Shown here: one piece after another, positions 25,517 to 33,712 of the stretch
How positions within the stretch are numbered: the first letter of the stretch is position 1
How the letters are laid out: every line of letters begins with the position of its first letter
DNA from: UBA3478 sp965662045
GTDB taxonomy: Bacteria > Bacteroidota > Bacteroidia > Flavobacteriales > Flavobacteriaceae
Assembly (NCBI GenBank): GCA_965662045.1
Contig: CBFIGE010000019.1
Span: 1-34,605 of the forward strand
DNA: 34,605 bases
Direction: 5' to 3'
The notes under the pieces: generated by a model
The model's input: the letters and a program-made list of their open reading frames with translations, nothing else
The model's database searches: none
Told to the model about the DNA's origin: nothing
Translations under genes and position numbers: made by a program

Positions 25517-26108
25517 CTTCGAGGTCAAAAAGTGTTTCCAAAGTTGCTTTTCTGTCTTTGCATTTGTACTTCAAGGATTTTGCCCTGAGATTAATTTCTA
25601 AGTCTTTGTAATCTTCGAGCAGAAAACCACAGCTATCAGGTTTGACAAAAGCAATCGTTATGTGGGGATGATAATTTTCAAATGAAAAAGCGTGGTTGTG
25701 GTATTCTTGAAGTCTTAAAGCCAAGGTTTCATGTAAATCTAAAACAATAGGCGCTTCTAAATCGAATTTGAGTACATCGTAATGAAATGGAACTCCATTC
25801 GCTCCATTGCCTTCTAAATTTTCAAAAAGACTAAGATTATGTAATCGGTATTGAGCTGCGTAAAGCCCATCGATATATGCAGCGCATAGCGTTGAAATGA
25901 CCTCTCTTGAAATGTTTTTGTGGATGTTTTGAAGGATAGAGCAGTGTAAATTTCTCTCAATGGGAAAGGCGTGTGAATTTATTTGCGTGGGTCTTAGATG
26001 ATAAGGGTCTATTTTTTCCTGCAGTTGTTCAATGATGGCACTAGGTTCGAAATATAAACCAATATAACCCTGTCTCGCTTTCCCTGTTGAAAATTTTAAG
26101 TCAAACAT
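25500..26108 (-). CDS. 2H phosphoesterase-like protein (2'-5' RNA ligase superfamily)
   Basis: 202 aa from the ATG at 26108 (an ATG at 26126 would add six residues). Two HxT/S motifs about 94 residues apart define the 2H phosphoesterase fold: HCS at 55-57 (NLHCSIL) and HIT at 149-151 (YHPHITIAF). Members cleave or ligate 2'-5' or cyclic phosphates in RNA and nucleotides. The exact substrate is not visible. The gene is single, minus strand, insulated by the strong bidirectional terminator at 26171-26200. Confidence 0.62.
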   Translation of the reverse strand: MFDLKFSTGKARQGYIGLYFEPSAIIEQLQEKIDPYHLRPTQINSHAFPIERNLHCSILQNIHKNISREVISTLCAAYIDGLYAAQYRLHNLSLFENLEGNGANGVPFHYDVLKFDLEAPIVLDLHETLALRLQEYHNHAFSFENYHPHITIAFVKPDSCGFLLEDYKDLEINLRAKSLKYKCKDRKATLETLFDLEATLSF

Positions 26109-26170
26109 TCCACCTATTTTGTACATGAAGTACGTATTATTTTTTCAAATTGAATTCATATAATAAGATA

Positions 26171-26200
26171 AATAAAAGGGGCTCGAAAGCCCCTTTTATT
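26171..26200. terminator. Strong bidirectional terminator
   Basis: Perfect 13-bp stem (AATAAAAGGGGCT at 26171-26183, AGCCCCTTTTATT at 26188-26200) with a CGAA tetraloop and flanking A and T tracts. It stops the TonB receptor transcript on the minus strand. Confidence 0.88.
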
Positions 26201-26224
26201 GTTGATTACAACTATGTGTTGTAC

Positions 26225-28759
26225 TTAGAAACGATATCTAAGATTTAAGTTCCAAGTTGTTCCAAAACCAAACCATACGTAGTTTCTTACATCAACACCA
26301 TTCCAAGTAGTAGATGTAGGGTCTGCATGTATATTTGAATTTGATTCAGCGATGTAGGTAGTATCTAATAGGTTATTGACGTTTGCTCTTAAGCTAAAGT
26401 CTCCAAAATAGGCCGTTGCGCCTAAGTCAACAAGACCGTAAGAAGGTAGCTTAACAGCACCACGGTTATCAGGACTCAATAATTCATTGTCGTCAATACC
26501 ATAGTCGGCATATAATTGATCAACAAATCGGTAGCCTAAGTCAAGTGTTACATTACCCATTCTATAATCTGCTGAGAAGTAAGTCACAAACTGAGCTGCG
26601 TCACCAACTTTAGCTCCTTTTGCATAAATTGTTCCCTCTCCAATCTGATTGTTGTTATCGTCAAAAACGGAAGAAGTAAAATCATTCACGTATCTCCAGT
26701 TTCCAACAGATAACATTCCTCTCAATTTCAATACTGAACTCGGTCTTAGTGTAGCTTCTACTTCAATACCTTCGTGAAGGACATCGATATTTGAGAATTG
26801 AGCTGTACCATCGATTCCTCCTGCAAGTGTAAACCCTCTTGATATAAAACGATTACCCCAATTTGTAGAATAAGCATTTATATTCAATTTAAAGGCATTA
26901 GAAATATAACCATACCCAAGTTCTAAAGACCTTATCTTTTCGTTTTGAGCATTTTCATTTATATCATTTGCAAATCCTGGAAAAATTGCGTCAAACAATG
27001 GCTGACGCGAAATGATACCAGCATTGAAAAACAAGTTTGTTTTTTCATTTACATTGAGGTTTGCACCTCCTTTGAGGTATCCTCCAGTCATGTTCTTTTT
27101 ATCTGAGATTGGGTTGTCAACTTGATCAAAGAAGTCTTCTCTTTGGTAGCTTTGGTTTGATAATCCTGCTTGAAGTACCGCAGTGAATTTTCCTTCTTCA
27201 TTGTATTCAGCAAGACCGTTAATTCCCCCCCACTTTACAAGACCGTTGTTGTAGTAATCAATTTTAGGACCTCTGATTCCAGTATTTTTGAAAGGCTTGG
27301 CTTCAACTAAGGTCTCGATGATCTGACCTTCACTGTTTTGATTACCTCCTGAGTAGTATCCGTCTAATCCTAATAGATCATTAACAACTCTGTAGTGGTA
27401 TCCTTTGTAGCTTCTTAAATCTACACCCACGGAGTATCTCATTTTACCTGAAGTGATGTCAAGAGATGAAATAGCTCCAAGCCAGTCGTGAGAGTTCATT
27501 GATGCTCTACGAATAAGAATGTTTCTATTAACGTTTCCTCCTGGGTTTCTATTAGCGCCAATTAATTTACCAGCATATCGACTAAGTGGACCATTGTATC
27601 CTGAAGTTGTGTTCTGATTGACATTAATAACTCTGTCAAAGTTGATATATCCATCAGCATCTCTAGCAAACACTCCTTTGCCTTCTTCAATTTGCTCTGT
27701 CAAGTCTTGACGGAAAGGGTAAAGGTCAATATCTGAGTTTCTGTAGTTATTTCCTCTTGGTCCCGTTCCTCCTCCGCGTCCAGCAGAAGCGTAGAACGAT
27801 GTGTTTAACTGAACATTGTCGGAGATATCCCAGTCCCAGTTAAAGGTTGCAAGAGGTTTGTTGTAAAAGTTTCTTCTGATATTGTATTCTTCAGTATTGT
27901 AGTTAGAAGCAGCTCCATTAGTATATCCACCGTTGGTGTTCCATCTTCTATCGATTCCTTCTTCTCCGAAGTTTTGGTAATCTCGAATCGAAACCCAAGC
28001 TGATCTCTGGTGGTGCCATTGTCCTGCACCCAATAATGAGGCGTTGAAAGCGTGTTTTGAACCTTCTGGCGCATAGCCGATTGCAGCGAAGTAAGTCAAT
28101 CCTTCACCTTTGGTGAAGTTTACATATCCATTTCCTCTCCAGTATGATAATAACATTGAATAAGCCCATCCGTTGTCACTCTTTCCCGAGTTGTAAGAGA
28201 ATGAGGTTTTACTGTAACCGTCATTACCAACCATTTGGTTAAGTGCTCCGCCTTGCTCTTTTTCAGCAGATTTAGTAAAAATAGATACTGTTCCACCTAC
28301 TGAGGGTACTGCTAATCTAGATGCACCTAAACCTCTTTGAATTTGAATTCCGGAGGCAACATCAGTTAGCCCAGCCCAGTTTGACCAGTAAACCCATCCA
28401 TTTTCCATGTCGTTTACAGGCTGGCCATTAATCAAGAAAGATGTATTTCTTTGGTCAAATCCACGTAACGAAATTCGAGAATCACCATAACCACCACCTT
28501 GTTTTGTGGCGTAAACTCCAGGAGTGTTATTCATGATTTCTGGAAATTCTTGGTTCCCTACCTTTAGGCTGATTTCTTGAGCTGTAATTGTTGAGACAGC
28601 TACAGGAGTTACACGCTCAATAGCGACATCAATAACTCTTGAAGATGTCACAATAACTTCATCAAGTTGATTCGTCAAAATTGAATCCGTTTCTTGTTGT
28701 TCTTGTGCGTAGGTAAAACCCACAGCTACCGCAAACAGTAACGAAATAATTTTTTTCAT
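26225..28759 (-). CDS. TonB-dependent outer-membrane receptor
   Basis: 844 aa. A signal peptide (MKKIISLLFAVAVGFTYAQ) is followed by a short TonB-box-like DEVIVTSSR and a plug domain at about 40-155 (TPGVYATKQGGGYGDSRISLRGF, FLINGQPVND, VGGTVSIFTK), then a 22-strand-type barrel that ends in RYRF. It lacks the N-terminal carboxypeptidase-like domain and the SusD partner of SusC-type importers, so it resembles siderophore- or metal-complex receptors more than glycan importers. The ligand cannot be read. It has its own promoter and terminator, and is a single-gene unit lying 284 nt downstream of a GH16 gene. Confidence 0.88.
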   Translation of the reverse strand: MKKIISLLFAVAVGFTYAQEQQETDSILTNQLDEVIVTSSRVIDVAIERVTPVAVSTITAQEISLKVGNQEFPEIMNNTPGVYATKQGGGYGDSRISLRGFDQRNTSFLINGQPVNDMENGWVYWSNWAGLTDVASGIQIQRGLGASRLAVPSVGGTVSIFTKSAEKEQGGALNQMVGNDGYSKTSFSYNSGKSDNGWAYSMLLSYWRGNGYVNFTKGEGLTYFAAIGYAPEGSKHAFNASLLGAGQWHHQRSAWVSIRDYQNFGEEGIDRRWNTNGGYTNGAASNYNTEEYNIRRNFYNKPLATFNWDWDISDNVQLNTSFYASAGRGGGTGPRGNNYRNSDIDLYPFRQDLTEQIEEGKGVFARDADGYINFDRVINVNQNTTSGYNGPLSRYAGKLIGANRNPGGNVNRNILIRRASMNSHDWLGAISSLDITSGKMRYSVGVDLRSYKGYHYRVVNDLLGLDGYYSGGNQNSEGQIIETLVEAKPFKNTGIRGPKIDYYNNGLVKWGGINGLAEYNEEGKFTAVLQAGLSNQSYQREDFFDQVDNPISDKKNMTGGYLKGGANLNVNEKTNLFFNAGIISRQPLFDAIFPGFANDINENAQNEKIRSLELGYGYISNAFKLNINAYSTNWGNRFISRGFTLAGGIDGTAQFSNIDVLHEGIEVEATLRPSSVLKLRGMLSVGNWRYVNDFTSSVFDDNNNQIGEGTIYAKGAKVGDAAQFVTYFSADYRMGNVTLDLGYRFVDQLYADYGIDDNELLSPDNRGAVKLPSYGLVDLGATAYFGDFSLRANVNNLLDTTYIAESNSNIHADPTSTTWNGVDVRNYVWFGFGTTWNLNLRYRF

Positions 28760-28791
28760 TGTAGTTTTTTTAAAGTTTGATTTTAGTGCTT

Positions 28792-28799
28792 CAAAATTA
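28792..28799 (-). promoter_or_regulatory. -7 element of the TonB receptor gene
   Basis: Exact TAnnTTTG (TAATTTTG on the minus strand), with transcription predicted about 26 nt ahead of the ATG at 28759. I found no TTG at -33, so it may need an activator or alternative sigma factor. The rest of 28760-29043 shows no gene and only a weak AT-rich hairpin at 28972-28986. Confidence 0.42.
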
Positions 28800-29043
28800 A
28801 ATTATATAATCGATAGTCTTTGTAAAGTAAATTTTAATATTAAGTTGCTTAATAGAAGTGGAGTCAAGCAGTGCGCGAATAGAAAATTATCAATCACCAA
28901 TCATTAACTATCTATAATTCCCATAAAAACTAGTAATTTGATGTTTGAATTGTCTTAGATAGAAAAAAGACACATTTCTTAAATGTAAAATTTATGTTAA
29001 TTTATTGTTAATAATCAATGAATAAAGATTCTTTAATTCAGTG

Positions 29044-29898
29044 CTATTGATAGATTCTAACGTAATCAATTTCAAAAACTTGCGGTTCCCATTGGTCTGG
29101 TAAATTTCCGCCTAAATTTCCTCCAACAGCTAAGTTTAATAATAGGTAATGCGGATTGTCATAAGGCAATTCTTCAGTGTTTTTGATTGACAAAAAAGTC
29201 TGTTGGTTTACTTGTATATGAATACTGTCCTTCTTCCAGATAGCGCTGTAAATGTGATAATTTTTTGAGGATGTTTCGAGCTTATAAGTACTTCCTTGAT
29301 TTTCGTATTTACCTGTTTTTGTATCACCCCAATGTAAATGACCTATAGTCTTAGATTTTTGCCATCCATTTTGTTCCATGATATCAATTTCTCCGCAATT
29401 CGGCCACCCAACGGAACCGAATTCATCCCCAAATGGGTTGCCGAGCTCGTTAATATTTGTTCCGAGTGTCCAAATTGCTGGCCAAGTTCCCTGACCCTGA
29501 GGAAGTTTTGCTTTTACTTCAATTTTTCCATAAGTAAATGGGAAAGTTGAATTCAGACGAGCTGATGAATACATTTTAGGAACTCCGTTAGTTGTGATTT
29601 CCTCTTGGAGTGCAATTATTTTTAAGGTGCCATCATTGACGTAAGCGTTTTTTTCGCTTGTGGTATAATGCTGCTGTTCACCATTAAACCAGTTTCCCTG
29701 ATTTGGACCAGTAGTTTGATGCTTCCATTTTTTCTCATCCGGCACTCCTTCGTAATCAAATTCATCAGACCAAACCAATTTCAGTGGTTGATCTAGGGTT
29801 GCTACAGGCTTATTCACTTTTTGTTTCGTGCTATGTTCTCTGCAATTTACTATCAGAATAAGCACTAAGAAAAGAAGTATTTTATGTAATAAGCTCAT
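29044..29898 (-). CDS. Glycoside hydrolase family 16 lipoprotein, laminarinase-type beta-glucanase
   Basis: 284 aa from the ATG at 29898 (a TTG at 29925 is less likely). A lipoprotein signal ends at Cys19 (LILIVNC). The GH16 jelly-roll domain follows, with KLVWSDEFDYEG at its start and the catalytic ExDxxE as E170-I-D172-I-M-E175 in GEIDIMEQNG. This beta-bulge form is typical of beta-1,3-glucanases. The LPQGQGTWPAIWTLG and GGNLGGNLPDQW segments agree. It likely acts on laminarin or mixed-linkage glucans at the cell surface. There is no SusCD pair beside it. It is divergent from arsR. Confidence 0.87.
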   Translation of the reverse strand: MSLLHKILLFLVLILIVNCREHSTKQKVNKPVATLDQPLKLVWSDEFDYEGVPDEKKWKHQTTGPNQGNWFNGEQQHYTTSEKNAYVNDGTLKIIALQEEITTNGVPKMYSSARLNSTFPFTYGKIEVKAKLPQGQGTWPAIWTLGTNINELGNPFGDEFGSVGWPNCGEIDIMEQNGWQKSKTIGHLHWGDTKTGKYENQGSTYKLETSSKNYHIYSAIWKKDSIHIQVNQQTFLSIKNTEELPYDNPHYLLLNLAVGGNLGGNLPDQWEPQVFEIDYVRIYQ

Positions 29899-29948
29899 CG
29901 TATCCGAAGATAGTTTTTTTCTCAAAGCATTTAGTTATTTTTTAATTC

Positions 29949-29964
29949 ATCGTAATATTGCGAT
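29949..29964. promoter_or_regulatory. Candidate ArsR operator
   Basis: ATCGTAATATTGCGAT, a 16-nt palindrome with two mismatches, ends 4 nt before the arsR ATG (29969). It overlaps a possible -7 element (TAATATTG, 29953-29960), as expected for an autorepressor. Confidence 0.5.
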
Positions 29965-29968
29965 AATT

Positions 29969-30313
29969 ATGGGAAAAACTAGAACAAGTTTATTTACTGT
30001 TGAACAAAATGACCTAGCTGATATTACAAGAGCACTTTCGCATCCTGCAAGAATACGGATTCTTCAATATTTAGCGAAACAAGACAGTTGTGTTTGTGGT
30101 GACCTCGTGGCTGAAATTGGACTTGCACAAGCTACTATTTCACAGCATTTGAAAGAACTCAAAAATAAGGGATTAATTAAAGGAACAATTGAAGGTGCCT
30201 CGGTTTGTTATTGTATTGATTTGTCTGCTGTTTTTAAATTTAAAAGTTCATTACTTTCTTTTTTTAATCAATTTGAGCAACAAAAAATTGAGTGCTGTAC
30301 ATCCAATGAATGA
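29969..30313 (+). CDS. arsR: ArsR family metalloregulator
   Basis: 114 aa from the ATG at 29969; the upstream frame to 29828 lies over the GH16 signal-peptide region and the operator, so it is not used. Winged HTH with LSHPARIRILQYLAK and QATISQHLKELKNKGLI. The CVCGDL sequence in the alpha3 region is the arsenic/antimony-binding site type of E. coli ArsR (CVCDL), and a CC pair lies near the C-terminus. It should repress its own operon until As(III) or Sb(III) binds. Its stop overlaps the next gene's start by 8 nt. Confidence 0.87.
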   Translation: MGKTRTSLFTVEQNDLADITRALSHPARIRILQYLAKQDSCVCGDLVAEIGLAQATISQHLKELKNKGLIKGTIEGASVCYCIDLSAVFKFKSSLLSFFNQFEQQKIECCTSNE

Positions 30314-30962
30314 ATATAAAACACAAAAATTAATGTATCAAAATTTAAAAACTAGTATAGTGGAAATTGCTCAAAAAGTAATTGTTGATAACAATAGAAA
30401 AGAAGTATTAGACGACTTTTCAAATCTCATTGCGCGTGAAATTTTAAGTCAAACAAATTGTAATTTGAATTTTATATGTACGCACAACTCTAGAAGAAGT
30501 CATCTGTCTCAAATCTGGGCTTGGGTAATGAGCCGACATTTTAATCTAAATACGGTAGAGTGTTTTTCTGGTGGTACAGAGGCAACGGCACTTTTTCCTC
30601 TTGTTCAACGAGTCTTAGTTGAAAAGGGAATCCAATCTGACATTATTGGTCAAAAAACAGCTGATAATCCCATATACTATTTTAAAATGAGCGAAGATGT
30701 CTTGCCTTTAATTGGCTTTTCAAAAAAATATGATGACACCTATAATCCAGCCCAGGGTTATATCGCTGTAATGACCTGTTCTCATGCTAATGAGAATTGT
30801 CCCTTAGTATTAGGAGCTAAATCTAAAATAGCGCTAACCTATGAAGATCCGAAAGCTTTTGATCATACTCCTGTTCAATTTTCAAAATACCAAGAGCGAA
30901 GTCATGAGATAGCAGCTGAGATGTATGTAGTTTTTAAACAGGTTTCTGAATTAATACGTTGA
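30306..30962 (+). CDS. Low-molecular-weight phosphatase-type arsenate reductase-like protein
   Basis: 218 aa from the ATG at 30306. It has the LMW-PTP P-loop C58-THNSRR (CX5R) and a later YEDPKAFDHTP segment with the general-acid Asp. In Flavobacteriaceae, this 200-plus-residue form is usual next to arsR and an ACR3 efflux pump. Here no pump gene follows: after a 98-nt gap with only inverted repeats (TGGTATG/CATACCA at 30969-31009; CCAAA/TTTGG at 31029-31043), the next gene is on the other strand. It either works with a pump encoded elsewhere or the operon is truncated. Confidence 0.8.
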   Translation: MNEYKTQKLMYQNLKTSIVEIAQKVIVDNNRKEVLDDFSNLIAREILSQTNCNLNFICTHNSRRSHLSQIWAWVMSRHFNLNTVECFSGGTEATALFPLVQRVLVEKGIQSDIIGQKTADNPIYYFKMSEDVLPLIGFSKKYDDTYNPAQGYIAVMTCSHANENCPLVLGAKSKIALTYEDPKAFDHTPVQFSKYQERSHEIAAEMYVVFKQVSELIR

Positions 30963-31060
30963 AAGTATTGGTATGAATAATGACTTAATGTATACCATAT
31001 TACATACCATTAATATAAAATTACAAACCCAAATTTTGTTTGGACTATTAAAATTTTAGT

Positions 31061-32008
31061 TTAATTTTTCTTGAGGAAAGTTTTAATTTGCTTCTTGTAG
31101 GTGTTATCTAAACTGAAATTATCATTGCCTTTATTAATCGCTTTGAGATTATACTCAATTTGTTCTGCACACTTTAAAACATAGTGTCTACCTGAATCTA
31201 GCATACAATTAGTTATGGGGTCTTTGGACAAATGGATAATAGGTGGAACTTCGTTGAATCTCATTTTCTGTAAAAAAATGGGGTCATTTTTTTTAAGAAT
31301 CTCTAAATAATTTATGGTTGTCCTAATGATCAGGTGCATTGATATTAAGTTGTGTCTCCAAATCTTTGAAAAAAAGTTGATTTGATTAATGTCGTCATTA
31401 TTTTCGAACACCTTCTCTATATTTTTATTCAACAATAATTTTTGTTCAATAAGACTTAATAAACTTGCAATATTTTTTGCATCAACTTTTTTAATCTTGA
31501 CTTTGTTTGCCGAAAAAGATGAACTGTAGTGAAGTAATCCATTAACTATTTTGGACATTTTATGCAAACTTAGTCTGGCATTAAGAAATGATAAAGCCTC
31601 ATTTTTTTCATGTGTCAATTCAATTTTATATTCTCTAATGTTTTGAATAAGTATTTTTTTTTCATCAATTAATTCAGTCATTTTCTTTCGAGTACTTTTA
31701 ATACTTTCTTTAAGTTCTATCGAAGTTTTAAAAGAGAGAATTGATTTATATGCTACAATAAAGAAAAGGACTGAGCATAAAAGCACAAAAATAATTTTTG
31801 ATGCTATTTCAGAATTATCATTTTGTTGGAAAAGAGAAACCAAACCCAAGGTATTGGGAACAGTGACAATAAAACTTCCAAAAGAATAGGTAACCTTATT
31901 ATTAAAAGTTGTTTTCTTCGCCTCTAGATACACCTCATACTCCTCTTCAAGATAATTCAATTCATTTTCAAGCTTTTGTAATTGCCTGTTTTTGACTGAT
32001 AGACTCAT
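31061..32008 (-). CDS. Unrecognised membrane protein with coiled coils
   Basis: 315 aa; I do not recognise a family. Two membrane segments lie at about 42-60 and 69-90, flanked by charged, heptad-like stretches (8-32 and 95-140) that look coiled-coil. The C-terminal two-thirds is Lys-rich, probably cytoplasmic and helical. The start codon overlaps the stop of a 12-codon leader ORF as ATGA, and the promoter (32075-32104) is a textbook one. Base composition is more AT-rich and Lys/Asn-rich than in the metabolic genes to the left, suggesting accessory DNA. Confidence 0.65.
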   Translation of the reverse strand: MSLSVKNRQLQKLENELNYLEEEYEVYLEAKKTTFNNKVTYSFGSFIVTVPNTLGLVSLFQQNDNSEIASKIIFVLLCSVLFFIVAYKSILSFKTSIELKESIKSTRKKMTELIDEKKILIQNIREYKIELTHEKNEALSFLNARLSLHKMSKIVNGLLHYSSSFSANKVKIKKVDAKNIASLLSLIEQKLLLNKNIEKVFENNDDINQINFFSKIWRHNLISMHLIIRTTINYLEILKKNDPIFLQKMRFNEVPPIIHLSKDPITNCMLDSGRHYVLKCAEQIEYNLKAINKGNDNFSLDNTYKKQIKTFLKKN

Positions 32009-32043
32009 TTTTTATCTGTTGCGTTTAAGATAAATTTATTCAT
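32005..32043 (-). CDS. 12-codon leader ORF translationally coupled to the coiled-coil membrane gene
   Basis: ATG at 32043, peptide MNKFILNATDKK, TGA at 32005-32007. An AAGGAG Shine-Dalgarno (32057-32052) stands 8 nt before it, rare in this lineage, while the downstream gene has no such site of its own. The stop shares ATGA with the next start, so ribosomes finishing the leader could restart on the main gene. Confidence 0.4.
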   Translation of the reverse strand: MNKFILNATDKK

Positions 32044-32074
32044 TGGTTATACTCCTTAAAAGAAATGGGTTGTG

Positions 32075-32104
32075 CAAAATTAAATAACTAAGTGTAAATT
32101 GCAA
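32075..32104 (-). promoter_or_regulatory. Promoter of the leader ORF and coiled-coil membrane gene
   Basis: TTG (32104-32102), 19-nt spacer, exact TAnnTTTG (TAATTTTG, 32082-32075), the optimal Bacteroidetes arrangement. Transcription should start near 32068, about 25 nt before the leader ORF. Confidence 0.65.
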
Positions 32105-32261
32105 GTAAATAGATAATTTTTCAAATATCATTAAATTAAGACCAACTTTCTTAATAATTCGCTAAAAGGAAAAAGCCAGAAACAGATATTATAATAGTTG
32201 TAGAAGTTTATATCGTTCTACTTTTTCAGGCTTAGTGTATAGCTAGCTTTACATTTTTTAT

Positions 32262-32284
32262 TATATTTGTAAAGTATACTTTAC
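32262..32284 (+). promoter_or_regulatory. Promoter and palindromic operator of the small-membrane-protein/XRE operon
   Basis: Exact -7 element TATATTTG at 32262-32269 runs into a perfect 16-nt palindrome GTAAAGTA-TACTTTAC at 32269-32284, which covers the predicted start of transcription. This suits autorepression by the XRE protein encoded third in the operon. No TTG -33 element was found. Confidence 0.55.
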
Positions 32285-32318
32285 GTTAAAAAATTATAAC
32301 ACAAAAATTTCAAAATCC

Positions 32319-32561
32319 ATGGTACTTTCAAAAAAGGAAATAGCGACCTTAATCGACATCATTTATTCCATAGTATTTGTATTTGTTTTTCTCCCTTACT
32401 TTTATAAAAATCAAGAGTACAATCTGTATTTGATGAAAGGATTGAAAGGGATATTAATCCAAATTGTTATATCTACCGTCATATATTTTTCTATCGCATA
32501 TGCTGTATTGGAAGTTTTTTTTAAAAAAAAAAGGAAAACACTGACGAGAGAGATGATATGA
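32319..32561 (+). CDS. Small membrane protein, first gene of the XRE operon
   Basis: 80 aa with two membrane segments (about 10-30 and 44-68) and a very basic tail (KKKRKTLTRE). No family recognised. Its stop overlaps the next start by 4 nt. The operon layout, two tiny membrane proteins and a short XRE regulator, resembles membrane-protein/YozG-type regulator pairs seen in many bacteria, which have no clear function. Confidence 0.6.
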   Translation: MVLSKKEIATLIDIIYSIVFVFVFLPYFYKNQEYNLYLMKGLKGILIQIVISTVIYFSIAYAVLEVFFKKKRKTLTREMI

Positions 32562-32800
32562 TTCATTCAAAGTCATTTAAATTGGGCTATTTGCTATATG
32601 AGTTTTCCATAGTCATAATTGTGGGGTATATATTTCAGTCCAGAATTAACAGGGAATTATTTAATCTTCAAGAAAATCAAATTCTAAATAATAGCGTATT
32701 AATAAAAGAAGGTGAAATTATTTTTTTGAGCCTTTTACTTCTAGCCGGTATTTCTGTTATAAAGTCATCGTATCAGTTTTACTTACAGAGAACTCATTAG
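32558..32800 (+). CDS. Small membrane protein, second gene of the XRE operon
   Basis: 80 aa, again two membrane segments (about 9-26 and 52-70) with a polar loop between them and a C-terminal basic end. It is the same length and plan as the gene before it, without clear sequence identity, so the two may form a hetero-oligomer (inference). The XRE gene starts 1 nt after its stop. Confidence 0.6.
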   Translation: MIHSKSFKLGYLLYEFSIVIIVGYIFQSRINRELFNLQENQILNNSVLIKEGEIIFLSLLLLAGISVIKSSYQFYLQRTH

Positions 32801-32801
32801 A

Positions 32802-33008
32802 ATGGTTTTAAAAAATAACCTAAAGGGATTCAGACAAAAAAAAGGATTAACTCAAGAACAATTGGCCGATCTTGTTGGAGTCAGCAGACAAACAATCATT
32901 TCAATTGAGCGCTACAGGTATAAGCCAACCTTAGAATTAGGTTTGAAGTTAGCCCTGACTCTTGATATAAAAGTTGAAGGGCTCTTTTATTTTGAAAAAA
33001 ATGAGTAA
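32802..33008 (+). CDS. XRE family helix-turn-helix regulator
   Basis: 68 aa, a bare HTH of the short YozG/Cro-like type: LTQEQLADLVGVSRQTIISIE at about 16-36, then the ERYRYKPTLELGLKLALTLD segment common to this subfamily. There is no sensor domain. It likely represses its own operon through the palindrome at 32269-32284. Its two co-transcribed membrane proteins are the natural regulated output. Confidence 0.82.
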   Translation: MVLKNNLKGFRQKKGLTQEQLADLVGVSRQTIISIERYRYKPTLELGLKLALTLDIKVEGLFYFEKNE

Positions 33009-33034
33009 AAATTAATTCAACTAGGGGAAGCCTA

Positions 33035-33712
33035 TCAGTTAATACTACCCAACATATTTTTTTCTGTTTTTTTAATCCAATACACTATTAACGGAACCCC
33101 AATCATTGATGGTAAAGCAAATCCTAAAAACGGATCCATTATTTCAAATTTTCCATTTATGGTGACCAGAAATGCAGTTGATGTGGCAATATAACCTCCA
33201 AGCATATTGCCAATATGAGATAAATACCAATGATAACTTTTATTGGGTTTAATCATAAATGGTTTAAGATTCACATAGGAGATACTTAAACCTCCAATTC
33301 CAAACCCAACAGATAGCAATGCTCCTCCACTAAAAAATCCATTTTCAATTGAAAAATAAATGCCTAGTCCTATGAAAAAAAGATTTGCAAAACCATTAAT
33401 TAATGCTGCTGTCCAGTCGTACCATTTTGGCTTTTGATTCTTATAAAGATTTTTCAATTTCAGTTTTCTCGCACCAGCAAATACACTGTAATAACTTAAA
33501 AAGGCGATTAAAAATAAAAATCTATTAAATCTATAACTAGCTATAATAATGGCAGTAACAAAAACTAATGTCATTGAATAAAAATAAATTTTACCAGATT
33601 TCTTGTGAATTTTGCCTCCTTTAGAACTTATAATTGAGATTAATCCAGTTACTAAAGAAACAAATCCTGCAGCTATATGTATTATGAGTAATTGCTTAGT
33701 GAGTTGCTCCAT
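33035..33712 (-). CDS. DUF2306-like integral membrane protein
   Basis: 225 aa with about seven membrane segments. His residues recur at helix ends: HIAAG near the start, HKKSGKIYF in the first loop, and HWYLSHIGNMLGGYIA in the last third. This pattern is like DUF2306-type proteins, but I am not certain of the family. It is a single gene on the minus strand with no clear partner or promoter. Confidence 0.55.
   Translation of the reverse strand: MEQLTKQLLIIHIAAGFVSLVTGLISIISSKGGKIHKKSGKIYFYSMTLVFVTAIIIASYRFNRFLFLIAFLSYYSVFAGARKLKLKNLYKNQKPKWYDWTAALINGFANLFFIGLGIYFSIENGFFSGGALLSVGFGIGGLSISYVNLKPFMIKPNKSYHWYLSHIGNMLGGYIATSTAFLVTINGKFEIMDPFLGFALPSMIGVPLIVYWIKKTEKNMLGSIN

Noticed and set aside
28972..28986. 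ACATTT-CTT-AAATGT hairpin after the GH16 gene
   Set aside because: The stem is short and wholly AT-rich apart from one pair at each end; not convincing as a terminator.
26225..29898. GH16 gene plus TonB receptor as a polysaccharide utilisation locus
   Set aside because: The receptor lacks the SusC N-terminal domain, there is no SusD, and the two genes have separate promoter regions 284 nt apart.
29828..29968. 47-codon N-terminal extension of arsR
   Set aside because: It covers the GH16 signal-peptide region and the operator palindrome; ArsR proteins of 114 aa are normal size.
30189..30305. 39-codon N-terminal extension of the arsenate reductase-like gene
   Set aside because: It overlaps arsR in another frame and adds a hydrophobic stretch foreign to this cytoplasmic family; the ATG at 30306 overlaps the arsR stop as expected.
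32200..32226. GTAGAA/TTCTAC hairpin followed by TTTTT as a terminator
   Set aside because: No plus-strand gene lies upstream to be terminated, and a 6-bp stem with a 10-nt loop is weak.
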